Origin: Prorocentrum cordatum
Taxonomy: Eukaryota; Sar; Dinophyceae; Prorocentrales; Prorocentraceae
Assembly (NCBI GenBank): GCA_963575745.1
Contig: CAUYUJ010015513.1
Location: 142,001 to 206,000 of the forward strand
Reading direction: 5' to 3'
DNA: 64,000 bases
Below, piece after piece: positions 30,409 to 40,874 of the stretch. A program made the position numbers and the translations under genes. The notes beneath the pieces are model-generated. The model saw nothing but the letters and a program-made list of their open reading frames with translations. It made no database searches and was not told the origin of the DNA. How positions within the stretch are numbered: the stretch's first letter is position 1; each line of letters starts with the position of its first letter.

Positions 30409-30498
30409 AGCTGCAGACGCCCAAGAAGGTCACGCGCAAGACCGCGTGTGAGGTGGCGATGGGCAAATTCGACAACATCGAGGCCACCGCTCTAGCTC
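30409..30498 (+). CDS. Gene 1, possible second exon
   Basis: After a CGCCCAG acceptor, about 30 codons read ELQTPKKVTRKTACEVAMGK then FDNIEATALA, with the GC3-rich codon use of the other exons. The flanking sequence on both sides is Pro/His/Ser-rich and looks intronic. Linkage to the exon at 28,658 is inferred from strand and order only. Confidence 0.3.
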
Positions 30499-30908
30499 TC
30501 TTTCCTCATCCGCCTCTGGCTCCTCCCTCTCCTCCTGGTCACCATCGCCCTTCACGCCATTCAAACGTTCCGTCATCGTCGGTTCTTATCCACTACCGCC
30601 TTATCATCATGATCATCGTATACTCTCCCCTCGAGCATCATCATCCCCTTCTCCTCGTGACAATATCCCCTCTCGTCCTCCACCTCCCCATCGCCCTCCA
30701 CCTCATCCAGCAGCATCCTGCTCCATATCTATAGATGCCCCTTCATCTTCGCAACCTTGCTCGTCATGGTCGTTGCTGTCACTGGCCACCGCCGCTCGCA
30801 TCGCAACAGTCGCCGCTCGTGCTCCCGGATGCGTCGCCATGATAACCACCTCGTCATTCATATCGCCATCGAGGCTCGAGACAGCGGGCATCGCTCGAGT
30901 CAGAGGCG

Positions 30909-31172
30909 GTGCGGATGAGCGACGACGACGGGAGTGAGATCGACAGATCAGCGCTGAAAGCTGTCTGGTCTAAGTATATAGTCGGCCCAGATTTTCTGCA
31001 ATATACCTCGGCAGTAGCAAAGCAGGCCAAGTTGGACAGAGATCTCCTTTTAAAGTACAAAAAGCTATTGAAGGACACTCGCCAAGTTTCAGAGCACGTC
31101 CCTGTTCCTGTTGCCAAGGACACCTGGGCCGATCAAAACCGAACCATTAGTTTTAATAGTTATACTAGCTAG
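30909..31172 (+). CDS. Hypothetical exon in the element
   Basis: Encodes SDDDGSEIDRSALKAVWSKY, then AKQAKLDRDLLLKYKK and LLKDTRQ. Downstream, at about 31,180-31,360, a second frame shows FVNMLRDTRQ, a partial echo of LLKDTRQ that hints at an internal duplication. Charged and helix-prone. Family not recognised; exon ends unresolved. Confidence 0.3.
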   Translation: MRMSDDDGSEIDRSALKAVWSKYIVGPDFLQYTSAVAKQAKLDRDLLLKYKKLLKDTRQVSEHVPVPVAKDTWADQNRTISFNSYTS

Positions 31173-31737
31173 TGGGCCTCTAATACAGGAGATCCTGCTG
31201 TCCGTGGCCAAAGATAAGGAATCGACGTGGCACTTATCGACATCAGCAGACAACTGGGCCACGGACACGAGCAAGCAATTCGTCAACATGTTGAGGGACA
31301 CCCGCCAATCTATCTCCAAGTGTCGGGACCCCAAACTGACCACCACAAACACTTGTAGTTGAAAAAATCGTGACCGTGGCCCCTTAAATTAAACAATGCG
31401 TCGCAGGCAAGCTGTGTGGGCTGAGTGCTTCAAGAAATCCGAGGACGAGGATGACCGAGAATCTGAGGCCGAGGATGAGGACGATTTGGGTTGGTCGAAA
31501 CCACTTCGCACCTCACCTTCCCGAGCCTCCTCCTCCTCCTCTTCCTCCTCCTCCTCCTCATTACCATCCTCCTCCTACCAGCTCACCATCTTCGCCCCCC
31601 TCGTACCCTCCCCCTTGAGCGTCAAGTGCAATTCCATCCTCGTCAGGATCATCCTAACATCCTCCTCGCCCACCCTCTTCATCCTCCTCGCTCCAACATC
31701 CCCAGTCTTGCCGTTTTGGCGATCGCGCGTGCAGGAC

Positions 31738-31910
31738 ATGACTGCCGCAGCCGATACGGCCAAGCGGCCCGCGGCTGCAGCATCCGGCGCCCGCGCCAGC
31801 CCCAGCCACAAGAAGCTCATCGCGCTGGCCGTGGAGACGCTCGACGGCTGGAGCTTGGGTTATCAGCAGGAGCTGCAGGCGACATTGATGCAGCAATATC
31901 CCCGCTTGAA
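31738..31910 (+). CDS. Gene 2 of the element, first exon
   Basis: ATG at 31,738 gives MTAAADTAKRPAAAASGARA followed by HKKLIALAVETLDGWSLGYQ. Lys/Arg-Pro-Ala-rich N termini of this type are frequent in predicted dinoflagellate nuclear proteins. The 3' boundary is uncertain (31,900-31,925). The next exon needs one base from here to stay in frame. Upstream, an in-frame ATG at 31,396 opens an acidic Ser-rich stretch through a TCC tract, which I think less likely to be coding. Confidence 0.4.
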
Positions 31911-32050
31911 TATCAAGCATAGTGGATGGCACGGACGGGGTGGCAGCACACTGTCGCCCTGACCTTGTCACCCAACGGGTACGGATGTTGACCCGAGGCC
32001 ATCGCCAGATCCAACGCGATCGACGTGGTGGTAGCCCGTGAACGGGCTGT

Positions 32051-32088
32051 TCCATCGCGATCTCCATCGCGATGGACTTCGCGATGGA
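32051..32088. repeat. Hairpin H2 (TCCATCGCGATGGA family)
   Basis: A 38 nt near-palindrome, TCCATCGCGATC then TCCATCGCGATGGA and its outward complement, with two mismatched pairs. Lies in the presumed intron between the exons of gene 2. Confidence 0.9.
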
Positions 32089-32173
32089 CTCGGGTCGACA
32101 TCCATCTCAAATAAACGAACGCCGTGCGAGTATCAACTGAACAGATGATATTCACAGCGGTCGTGACTTCAAG

Positions 32174-33081
32174 ATGTGGATGTTGTTGCATCGGCCCCTC
32201 AGTCAGCGTGGCGCGTCAAGACAGACGACGCGGGCGCCTTGCCGCAGTACGCCAGAGTCGCTCGGGTCGAGGGCGAGGAGACCCTCGTCGCGAAGTGGGC
32301 CGACGACGACTTCGAGTGGAAGATCCCAGGCACGACGGCAGGCGCGGCGCCGCAGGACAAGGACACGCAGACGCTGTGGTCTGGACGCGACATGGACGAG
32401 GACAAGGTCACGGTGATCGTCGTCAACCACAAGACCAGAGGCGTGTGGCTTGCGATCAGGAAGGGGTCGAGGACGCAGGTGGTGCAGATGCAGGGGTTCA
32501 ACCCGAACAGCATGGGCGACGCCAAGAAGAAGATGATGGAGTGGGCCCAGTCGTTCTGCTCTGCCAAGATGGACAAGCCAGCGATTGAGGCCGCGAAGGC
32601 GGAGTGGCTCAAGGTGAACCGTCCAGACGGCTGGGCCCCGAAGGGCAAGGGCAAGGGCAAGGGCAAGGCAAAGTCGAAGGGCAAGGCCAAGTGCAAGGCA
32701 GTGCCGAAGGTCAAGCACGAGGCTGACAAAGCTGAACACGACGCAGGTGAAGGTGCTGAGAGTGAGAACCATTCCGAGACATCGGAAAAGGAGAGCGACG
32801 CTGGCGATGATGATGAGGATCGCGGTGACGGAGCTGCTGAGGGTGGTGGGCCAGATGAGGCAGACGAGAAGCAGGATGACAACACCGCCGACGGTCATGT
32901 GGTGAGGAAAAGGCCATCCGCAGCGGCGCCTGTCGCCAGCCCGTCGAAGAAGCCCGCTGCTGCCATCGAGACCACGCCGCCGACTGCGGCGGCAGCATCC
33001 GCGGTGGCGCCAGCCGCTCCCAGCCCAGGTCCGATGGCGCTCAAGCCACCGCCACTGCCCGACGACATGTTCATTGACTAA
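32174..33081 (+). CDS. Gene 2 of the element, main exon
   Basis: Follows a GACTTCAAG acceptor and is open for about 300 codons to TAA at 33,079. The N-terminal ~150 residues look globular: LPQYARVARVEGEETLVAKW, KVTVIVVNHKTRGVWLAIRK and MMEWAQSF. Then comes a Lys-Gly run (KGKGKGKGKAKSKGKAK), an acidic stretch (SEKESDAGDDDEDRGDG), and a KRPSAAA / PSKKPAAA tail. The charge pattern suggests a nucleic-acid-associated nuclear protein, but this is inference. No enzyme motif seen. Confidence 0.55.
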
Positions 33082-33404
33082 GGGGCACATGTGTTGTCAA
33101 AAAAAAGTGCGCCATCAGTCATATCATCGCTTCGGCTGCTGCTGAACGTCTTACAGTCAGAAGTTGCTTGACCGCAGTCAGATGTGGATGCGTGCATCGT
33201 GGGCCTCTCGGGCCTGAGGGTGATCATATGTGCCTGGGTTTGTGGGTGCCCGTCCACGGCATAGCTGCGGGTTGCAGAAGTATTGCGGTTCCCTGTCGTT
33301 ACTTTCGTTGTGTGATTGCGTTGCGTTCTGCATTGGACTTGTGATCTGAAGGTGCAGCGACACCATGTGTGCATTGCATTGCGTTCATCGTTCCACGGAG
33401 CACC

Positions 33405-33525
33405 GAGATCGAGATCGAAATCGAATTTCAACATCGAAGCTTCGAAACTTAACACTACGATACGAAGCTCAAACCTTCGAAAGCAACACCGAAACTTCGA
33501 AGTCGAACTCGAACTTCGGACCTGG
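33405..33525. repeat. TTCGAA-rich short repeats
   Basis: CTTCGAA, TTCGAAG and ATCGAAATCGAA words recur every 10-20 nt between gene 2 and gene 3 of the element. Several are self-complementary. Confidence 0.7.
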
Positions 33526-33640
33526 TTAAGGTGTGGCCGTCGATGCATGTCGTTCAGCATGGCAGATCGTCCTTTCATATCGTGGACCTGGCACTTCCTG
33601 GAGTCTCGCACATCCCCCCTCGCCCAGCGCCTGTCAGGCG

Positions 33641-34183
33641 ATGATCCGCATGTCGCAGAGCGGGCAGCCCGACGAGCTGGAGGTGGCCAAGCAGTTCATT
33701 GACGCATACAAGTCGCAGAACTTGAAGGTGATTCGGTCGCTGAAGGGCCAGTCGGACGATACGAACTCACAGTTGGCTGGTGACGTCGACGCCGAGGGGA
33801 AGCTCGTGAACCCGTCCAGGTGGGGCTTGTTGACCGACGGCGACGCCAGCAACCACCAGCCATGCGGAGCCGAGCCGCCGAAGAAGCGAGGCAGGGGCAA
33901 GCCATCGATGGAGGATGAGGAGAAGTTCTGGGAGGAGGTCAAGCAGGCAGACTTCCAGGTGCCAACAGATGGCAGGCTCGGTCGAATCGCAAGCCGTTGG
34001 AACCGCGCCATCAAAGACCCAGAGCTGAAGAAGAAGTACGACTCGACTACACAAGCGGTCGGGCAGAGCATGGACGAGGCCAAGCGCCAGTTCCGCGTGG
34101 ACTGGGCCAAGGACGAGTATAAGGCGTTCTTGAAGGAGAAGAGCATCACCACCACGAGCTCGCGCAGCACCTTCACCAACATG
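33641..34183 (+). CDS. Gene 3 of the element, exon 1
   Basis: First of three exons that join in frame into a ~468-residue protein. ATG at 33,641; a second one at 33,650 is also possible. Encodes MIRMSQSGQPDELEVAKQF, then FIDAYKSQNLKVIRSLKGQ, a basic KKRGRGKPS patch, and a helical stretch, FWEEVKQADFQVP to YKAFLKEKS. The Trp/Lys-rich segment GRIASRWNRAIKDPELKKKY is loosely like a small DNA-binding helix bundle but not assignable. The donor is GTGTAC at 34,184. Confidence 0.6.
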
Positions 34184-34343
34184 GTGTACCTCCCTCTTGG
34201 GCGTATAGCTCATAAAGAGGGAGGAGGCCGCTTGGGGTGGATCCAGGCGGGCTCGCACTCCCCCATCCTCCTTAACCCACCGTCTCTCCATATAACCATC
34301 ACTGCTGATGTCGCGCTCGCCATTGCCCACTTCATCTGGCGAG

Positions 34344-34501
34344 GCGGTGAAATACGTGTCCAAGGCCCTCGTCATGGGGGCGCCGTGGGTCCTCTGGGAT
34401 GAGATGACGGAATCGGTCCGAGTGCTGTACGTGACGAAGGGGATCAACCAAGTGTTCACGGTGGCGTGGCAGCAGCATGAGAAGTGGACCAACGAGGAGA
34501 C
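34344..34501 (+). CDS. Gene 3 of the element, exon 2
   Basis: Encodes AVKYVSKALVMGAPWVLWDE, then TESVRVLYVTKGINQVF and WQQHEKWTNEET. It joins exon 1 in phase 0 across a 160 nt intron. It joins exon 3 in phase 2 using a GC donor (GCAAGG at 34,502), which removes the in-frame TAA that would otherwise follow. Confidence 0.55.
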
Positions 34502-34772
34502 GCAAGGATAACACTAGTTCGGTAAGAGATGTATCCAGAGGCGGACGATGAGGAGGACACGGACGATGAGGAGGTGGAGGAGGAATAATGAGGAGGAGGA
34601 TGATGAGGATATGAGGAGGAGCACGAGGAGGAGAAGGAGGGACATGCGGAGGAAGCGACGAGGGAAGACGTGGACTACGAGGAGGAGGAGGAGGAGGAGG
34701 AGGAGGAGGAGGAGGAGGTACGACACGGTTGGGAGTGCAATGTTGTGAGACCACTCGATCTCAGGATCCCAG

Positions 34773-35478
34773 GGCGCTGGGCAACGGCGTGCGGCTGACC
34801 TCAGAGGAGAATGCTGGATCCACAGGTGCGGGATCTACAGGTGCGGGATCTACAGGCGCTGGATCAACAGGCGCTGGATCTACAAGTGCGGGATCTACAG
34901 GTGCGGGATCTACAGGTGCGGGATCTACAGGTGCAGGATCATCTACAGGTGCGGGATCATCTACAGGTGCGGGATCTACTGGCGCTGGATCTGCAGGTGA
35001 TGGTGCAATCGCCACTGCCAAGCAGAAGGCGAGGGCCAAGGGCAAGACCAGAGCATCGTCGGCTGGTGGTGGAAGCGGCGGTGATGGTGGAGATCATGTG
35101 CAACCCACTGACAGGGTGAAGGAGCTGGAGGGCGAAGCGAAGAAGGTCTTGCTCAGGTACGGTGTTGCGTCTGGCACTGCCTACAACATCATGATGAACG
35201 TGGAGAGGCATCCTGAATGGGCGTGGGGCAAGAACGACACTGATGTGAACGCGCTCAAGGCAGCGACTGGGGAGCTCGCGGACACGGTGATCCAGAACTC
35301 GCTCTTGAGCAAAGCCATGACGTCCAAGTTCAGCGGGCTGAAAGCAGTGTTCGGTGACAACTACTTGGTGGGCCTCCAGTCCTTGAAAGAGCTTGGCCCC
35401 AAGCTGGACAACATCGTGAAGCTCACGGAGACTATCGTCGGGGTGCACAAGCTGAAGACGAGCGACTCGCTGTCCTGA
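34773..35478 (+). CDS. Gene 3 of the element, exon 3
   Basis: Starts after ATCCCAG and ends with TGA at 35,476. Encodes ALGNGVRLTSEEN, about twelve GSTGA pentapeptides (34,813-35,003), a basic KQKARAKGKTRASS patch, and a ~120-residue helical C-terminal domain (TDRVKELEGEAKKVLLRYG to VGVHKLKTSDSLS) with a well-mixed composition. Function unknown; the fused protein has a globular N-terminal half, a flexible repeat linker and a helical C-terminal domain. Confidence 0.55.
34813..35003. repeat. 15 bp minisatellite in gene 3 (GGTGCGGGATCTACA)
   Basis: About 12 tandem 15 bp units with two 3 bp expansions (ATCATCTACA). In-frame length keeps the reading frame open and yields a Gly-Ser-Thr-Gly-Ala linker. 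Confidence 0.9.
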
Positions 35479-35678
35479 ATCACTCTCGCGATGCACGGCA
35501 TCGTCTGGCATCGCGGTGGGGTTCCGCGAGCTGGTGCGCCCCGCGCAGGTGCGTTCGACACCGAGGGGCGCCAGGTGCACCTGCAGCCAGGCGCTCCTGG
35601 GGATTCAGGCGCGCAGTCTATGATGAAAATCTGACTGAGCAGCAAGTTTGTGATCACATTGAGCATTTTTGAAACTGG

Positions 35679-35868
35679 AGACCCGGTAACCCAATCATTT
35701 CATGGTTTCAGAGGGCCGGTTTAGCGATGGAATCCATCGCGATGGAATTTAGCGATGGAGCCATCAAACCATATATATATACGAAAATTAGCGATGGAGT
35801 GGACTCCATCGCAAACTCCATCGCGATGGAGTTTGCGATGGAATCAGGGGCCCGGTAACACCCGGTAA
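35679..35868. repeat. GGTAAC-flanked hairpin cluster, including H3
   Basis: Bounded by ACCCGGTAACCC at the left and GGCCCGGTAACACCCGGTAAC at the right. Inside are several GCGATGGA words and a perfect 38 nt palindrome at 35,805-35,842 (TCCATCGC-AAAC-TCCATCGCGATGGA and complement). The CCGGTAAC words resemble the GTTACCGG near both ends of the 15.7 kb element. Confidence 0.8.
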
Positions 35869-37075
35869 CTTTTGAAGATGTTGGACAGTTTCGGTCAGAT
35901 TTTCATGTCGGTGTTGTTTAATTTCCCGACTGGGGAGGCACGCCGTGCAGACAGTCACGTCTGAGATGGCGCGTGCCAGCGATTTGAGGTGGGGCCTCGA
36001 TCACATGTCTGAAACACGGTGCGAAATCTCATGCACTATAGTGTACTGGAGGCTATTCGAAGCCAACAAAGTTCGGTAATCTCGAGCTGGATCGCTCGCG
36101 GGTGCAGCAATGCGTTAGTTTACTAGGTGCTTGCCCGCGGCACCAATGGCCACGGCTCGGTTCGTGATGCATTGGCGTCGCAACCCCTTCCCCTCAACAG
36201 TTCCGATATTTCAGATATATGGGCCCACTGTTCCAGAAGGGTATACCTCCTCTCCTCGACTGCGCGCCGTGGCCAAGTCTAGCGGGCACATCTGACCAGC
36301 TGTGTTTCAACGCAAGCTGGTGGCAGCGCCAGTGGTCAAGCATGGCGTGAGTGGAGTGATTTCGTGATATTGCTGCACGTGCGTCTTTTGATGCAAAACA
36401 CAACACCACCCGTAGCATGGCACGGGATCGGACTGAGTCTCGTTGTTCAGGATCTCCTCGTCGCATCAGATGGGCGCAACCGAATGCTGGAATAGAAGAG
36501 GGTGGCCGTAACCGTGTAATCATAGCATGCCATGCACCGCACGGCACAATCAAACTAACAAAAAACGCACTCGGCACCATCAACATACACCTCATCCACC
36601 TCCAAATCCTCCACCTCCATCTCAGCCACTCACATCTCCTCATCTCCTGATGTGCCTCCTCCACTAGAGTAAAATCACCACCCCGCCCCATCCACCACTC
36701 GCCCCACGCTCACCGCACTACATGCCCTGGCAGCGGAGGGGGGGGGTCACGATGTTCGAGAGATATCACTTGACCAGTGACGGGGGCAACGGCTTAGAAC
36801 CTAAGCGTGGTCCGATCGAATGTTGACCGACGAACGCAAACGGGGGCGATGAGGAGAGCGACGATGAACAACAATGATCATGACTCAACCAACGGCACAC
36901 AACAACAAAAAAAACACGGAATGGACATGCAATAACAACACATGTAAACATAGAGTTGGGGATGGCGATGATGGGTAATCGAATGTAGATACAGGAGATG
37001 ATATGATGCATGCGTGCGTGAGTGTGTTTTGTGCATAGCTATTTTTCTCAAACGGGTCAATGCAAGCACGGGGCC
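35869..37075. other. Intergenic region upstream of the transposase-like gene
   Basis: No convincing exon. A/T-richer than the window average, with CACCTCCA words near 36,590. Presumably holds the 3' end of gene 3 and the promoter of the next gene, but nothing specific can be named. Confidence 0.4.
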
Positions 37076-38680
37076 ATGCCCCCCGACCGAACCAGATCAC
37101 CACCACTCGACCGCAGGCGATGGGTCCCAACCAGCAGCTCACAGCGCGAGGCGGGGGCCAAACTGTTCGAACACATGATTTCCCTATATGCTCGCTGTAA
37201 ATTATCAGCCAAGGACTTCAGCACAGCGATGTGGTACCTTGGTGAGGCGTCAACGCCTGGCGCTGATTTCAAGCTTTACGGTTTGCACCCCGACAGCCAG
37301 ACTGGAAAATTCCAAGATCACTTGGACAGGGTGTTACCATCACCACAGCACTTATACATGTTGGCAGTCCCAGGCAATGAACATGGGAAGGCGATCAGAC
37401 ACGTGACACATCATGCTATGAAGTGTGTGTGGGAGTCACTGGAGGAAGAACTCACACAGCGGCAGTTCGACGATAACAACGCCATGCGGATCATGCAGCA
37501 ACATCCAGCCGAGAGGGGTGAAACGATATTAGACACCACCGCGTACAAACATCATCCAGTCACAGTGCGGTGTCGGGAAGCACATCTGCATCCTCCAGTA
37601 CCCCTGGCTCTCTACTTAGACGGTGTGACCTATCAAAAAGGTGCGTCTGGTCGTAACGACACAGCTGTCGGGTACTGGTGCGTCAACCTTCTCACGCGGC
37701 GGAGGCACTACATAGGATCGCTGCGCTCATCAGACGCATGCCAGTGCGGTTGTCGGGGATGGTGCTCCACCTTCCCGATGCTTGAATTTTGCAGGTGGCA
37801 ATTCGAAGCTATGTCAAACGGTCGGCGCCCAACCATGCGTCATGACGGCAGCCCATGGCCAATCAATGACCCATTGGGATCGGGCGCCGAGCTGTCATAT
37901 ACAGCGTGTCTCCTTTGGGTCAAGGGTGATTGGAGCGAGCACGCCCACTCACTCGGACTTCAGAGTTGGGCGTCGAAGTTCAGCCCGTGTCAGTTCTGTT
38001 CGCTGACCAAAGAAGAACTTCACTCTTTAGACGAGCACCTCGGCGATGTCGAAGGACCGCCGTGGCCGCTGCGGAACCACAATGACTACTTCAGGGATTG
38101 TGAGCAGTGCGAAGTGAAATTAACATTGCAAACTCCAGCACATCGCGCCGCGCTCATGGAACACATGTCGTGGATTCGGGCCACCAAGAAATCCATGGGC
38201 GGCCGCGTGATCAGGCGTGATGTTACTATCAATGGAACTGTTTTACTCGACGGCGACAGACTGGAACCCAGTAGGGAGCTTCTCGACACAGGCATGCTCG
38301 AACGAGTGGCTCTGCCGATTGCAATTGTCTTTTGGCGTGCACGACGGAGCGGGCAGTCTGTCATAGATTCAGTGAATCACCGATGTCCGATTTTTGCGCC
38401 CGAGCTCGGGACGAGCCCACACGCTAGTCTAGCAATCGATTCATTGCATTGCGTCTTTCTGGGGCCAGTGATGCGGTTCACATCATCCGCCTTGTGGCGC
38501 CTCGTGTTGCATAATCCTTGGGGGTGCACTGGCGACTCAGATACTGTGCTCAGCATCGGTGTCAGTTTGCTGACGGCCGAGCTCGAAAAATGGCAAGTCG
38601 ATGCAGGCATTCGGCATCGGGATCGCATCAAGTCCTTGACGCTGAAGATGCTCGGCAAACGGCGGGGATATTCCCTCCAG
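37076..38680 (+). CDS. Transposase-like protein (dinoflagellate DDE-type family), exon 1
   Basis: ATG at 37,076; 535 codons, the first of three exons giving a ~706-residue protein. Motifs: ALYLDGVTYQKG with Asp182; SSDACQCGCRGWC, a cysteine cluster at 222-230; WVKGDWSEHAHSLG; SPCQFCS and CEQCEVK, a second cysteine pair set; and SLAIDSLHCVFLGP with Asp455 and His458. DG near the start and D-x-L-H-x-x-x-LG further on parallel the catalytic regions of CACTA/Plavaka-like DDE transposases. The CxCxC cluster recalls the KDZ group. I recognise the overall family from dinoflagellate gene models, but its transposase identity is inference. The donor is GA (CTCCAG|GACGC). Confidence 0.65.
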
Positions 38681-39035
38681 GACGCATTTTTTGCTTGCGT
38701 TCATATGCTAGCAAATAGTGCGGTGATGAGTGTAGTGAAGATTGGGGGTAATGAGGATGAGGATGGGCGTGGAGTGCGAGGCTGAATGATAGGGTGGTTG
38801 GAAGGTAAGCCACGAGGGAGGGATAGCCCGACAAGATAAGGAGGGAAGGAGGAGGAACCATGGTAAAGCACGCGCGTTCGCTTGGGACATCCTCACAATC
38901 TGGTTCGCGCTTGTGTAGGTGTGGGGACCCCACTCGTATCGAAGCACAATGTTTTCTGATGTTGGATGGTGTGGGTTTTGGCGGTGCACGCGTTCTAACG
39001 TGGGCATGCTTGAGAGTATAATACTCGCTCTTCAG
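38681..39035 (+). other. Intron 1 of the transposase-like gene (GA-AG)
   Basis: 355 nt. Excision joins SLQ to EKNHPGGHLSCKAAEAN in phase 0. Both borders read CAG|GA, so the exact cut is ambiguous by a base or two. Without this intron the frame runs on into EDGRGVRG and a stop. Confidence 0.6.
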
Positions 39036-39334
39036 GAAAAGAATCACCCTGGGGGACACCTATCCTGTAAAGCAGCAGAGGCGAATATCCTCATGCGGTT
39101 CGCACTAGACAGGCTCGAGGCGCACGGGGGGGGGCGCGTGTTTGGAAGCGCTCTGGTTGGAGCAGGGCAATCACTGGTCGAGCTCGTAGATATGATCAAG
39201 CAAAACAAACATCAACCACCACTACCTGTATTCCAGTCAATGCTCCGTGCTATGGACATGCACATCAAGTTTGCCAAACATGCGAAGGTAGGGATGACGC
39301 CAAAACACCACTTGATGTGCCACATGCTCGCCAG
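39036..39334 (+). CDS. Transposase-like protein, exon 2
   Basis: Encodes HLSCKAAEANILMRFALDRL, then GQSLVELVDMIKQNK and AKVGMTPKHHLMCHMLAR. The Glu in KAAEAN, or an acidic residue of the next exon, is the best candidate for a third catalytic residue, judged only from position. The MTPKHH-M-HM stretch is conserved in the family as I remember it. Ends CGCCAG before a GA donor. Confidence 0.6.
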
Positions 39335-39677
39335 GACTGTTGCGGTTGAGACGGGGGTGATGCAACATTGTTGTGTTTGTCGTGGGGACCTCTTGTCATT
39401 CAAGGTTGGATCTACTCGAGATTCTGAGATCACTGCGGCATTATCGTGCAGTCGGGCGCCACCATGGAAGGTGGCATGTATTGTTCACCGATAGTCATTC
39501 GTCCTTATGTGTAATGTTTACTGTTTATCCTGGTCGCTTCAACCTAATTCACGAACCCCCTAACCCTCGTTTCCCTCACCACCCCCTACCACCAACAACT
39601 GCCCCACACCCCGTTCTAGTTTCTAGTTTGGAATGCTGCATCGCCCCTGGCTTTGGGCTGTGTTGGGAAAACTCCAG
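39335..39677 (+). other. Intron 2 of the transposase-like gene (GA-AG)
   Basis: 343 nt. CCAGGA occurs at both borders; splicing joins HMLAR to IPTHGGPKQY in frame. The repeated CCAGG at both ends resembles the direct repeats described for introner-type introns in dinoflagellates. Confidence 0.6.
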
Positions 39678-39894
39678 GATTCCGACACATGGTGGACCTA
39701 AGCAATACGATTGCTTCTTAGACGAAACGTTAAATATTATGTTACGCGATGTTGCACAGTTCAGCCATCGGCTCACTTTTTCGCGAAGGTCGCATCAGTC
39801 GATCGAATTGCAGGGGTTCCTTGCAGGGCCACACTCTAAATACTTGGCATCGTCAGCGGGATGGTCTCGTCTTTCTTCTCGACAGCGGTCGTGA
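39678..39894 (+). CDS. Transposase-like protein, exon 3
   Basis: Encodes IPTHGGPKQYDCFLDETLN and FSHRLTFSRRSHQS, ending at TGA 39,892. The P-x-Y-x-x-FLDE-LN pattern is the expected C-terminal signature of the family. It overlaps the ATG proposed for the next gene by 34 nt. An alternative reading is that this exon splices onward (a CAG|GG at about 39,812) and the two proteins form one fusion. Confidence 0.55.
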
Positions 39895-40405
39895 TGTTTG
39901 CTCTGTTGCCTGTGGCGCTTGGTATCCCAGCCGGCGTTGATGGTGGTGATGTGAACACGGCTGCGTTCCTCTGGGCTACCTCCAAGGCTGTAACGTTGAA
40001 CGAGCTTCCAGGTGATGATTTCCTTGACATGCCAAACATGTTCTTGCGCAAAGCCATCGGGCACATAGTTGAGGAGCTCCCAAATATCCCCCGCACCACT
40101 GCTCTATTCGAAGTGTTTGCAGGCAAAGCCTCAATCGCACGTGCAATGAGAGTACGCGGGTTTTCTGCATATTATTTTGAGCGCGACAAGCATCCTTGGC
40201 ACGATGCGTGTACGTTTGTGGGAATATTATACTGCCTCTGGATGACAGCATCTGTGGTGGAAACTGGGCTGGTGTGGTTCAGTCCCCAATGCAGCACCTG
40301 GGGCCAGATGTGCAACCACCACACGCAGAGGTCGACTGGCATGCCGCTCGGGGACCCTGATCGTCGTTTGGACGTCCGCGAGGCGAACTTCATTTCTCAG
40401 CTCCT
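39861..40405 (+). CDS. Cytosine-C5 methyltransferase-like protein, exon 1
   Basis: ATG at 39,861 begins a hydrophobic stretch (FFSTAVVMFALLPVALG) which may instead be intron. The domain proper starts around codon 75: TALFEVFAGKASIARAMRVR matches motif I of C5 methyltransferases (F-AG-G, SAM binding). FERDKHPWHDA follows in the motif II position, and VWFSPQCSTWGQMC sits where the PC catalytic loop (motif IV) is expected, with PQC instead of PPC. The family is abundant in dinoflagellate gene sets. It could act on cytosine or be a diverged, inactive relative. The donor is GTGACC at 40,406. Confidence 0.5.
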
Positions 40406-40750
40406 GTGACCAGGGATGGAACTAAGTGTGGCACCAGTGTTCGCTCAGGTGGGGCAGTTGATTTCGTCGTCACGCTGGACTCGCCTCGATCGCGTGCCAA
40501 TGCATGCGAAACGAAAGTTTCACAATCAACACGATTGCTTCCAGGTCCGAGATGGTTGCGGTTGTGGCCGAATCGGTTGACCCCCCCCCATATCCCAGGG
40601 AGTTCCCACGGTCGAAGCATGGTTGACGCGTTTGGTTTGTGCAATTATCCAATGCACCATTCGGCCAGCAACTGCAGCGTGAACCGTTCTCGGTGATGCC
40701 CCCCCCCCACTTGAACGTATTGTATGGGATTGTGTTGCGCCCGCGATGTG

Positions 40751-40809
40751 CTCCATCGCAAACTCCATCGCGATGGACTTTGCGATGGAGGTCGCAATGG
40801 AGGTTGCGC
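40751..40809. repeat. Hairpin H4 (TCCATCGCGATGGA family)
   Basis: CTCCATCGCAAA then CTCCATCGCGATGGA and its outward complement, followed by an extra GTCGCAATGGAGGTTGCG. Lies in the intron of the methyltransferase-like gene. Confidence 0.9.
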
Positions 40810-40874
40810 TGGAGCTCTTCGCGGGCTGACAAATCCCATGACGTAGTGTTCTAGACTGTTCTGTCGCTCCAGAG

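Noticed and set aside
36194-36691. 165-codon frame on the - strand between genes of the 15.7 kb element
   Set aside because: No motif, unusual composition and opposite orientation to every credible gene in the element.
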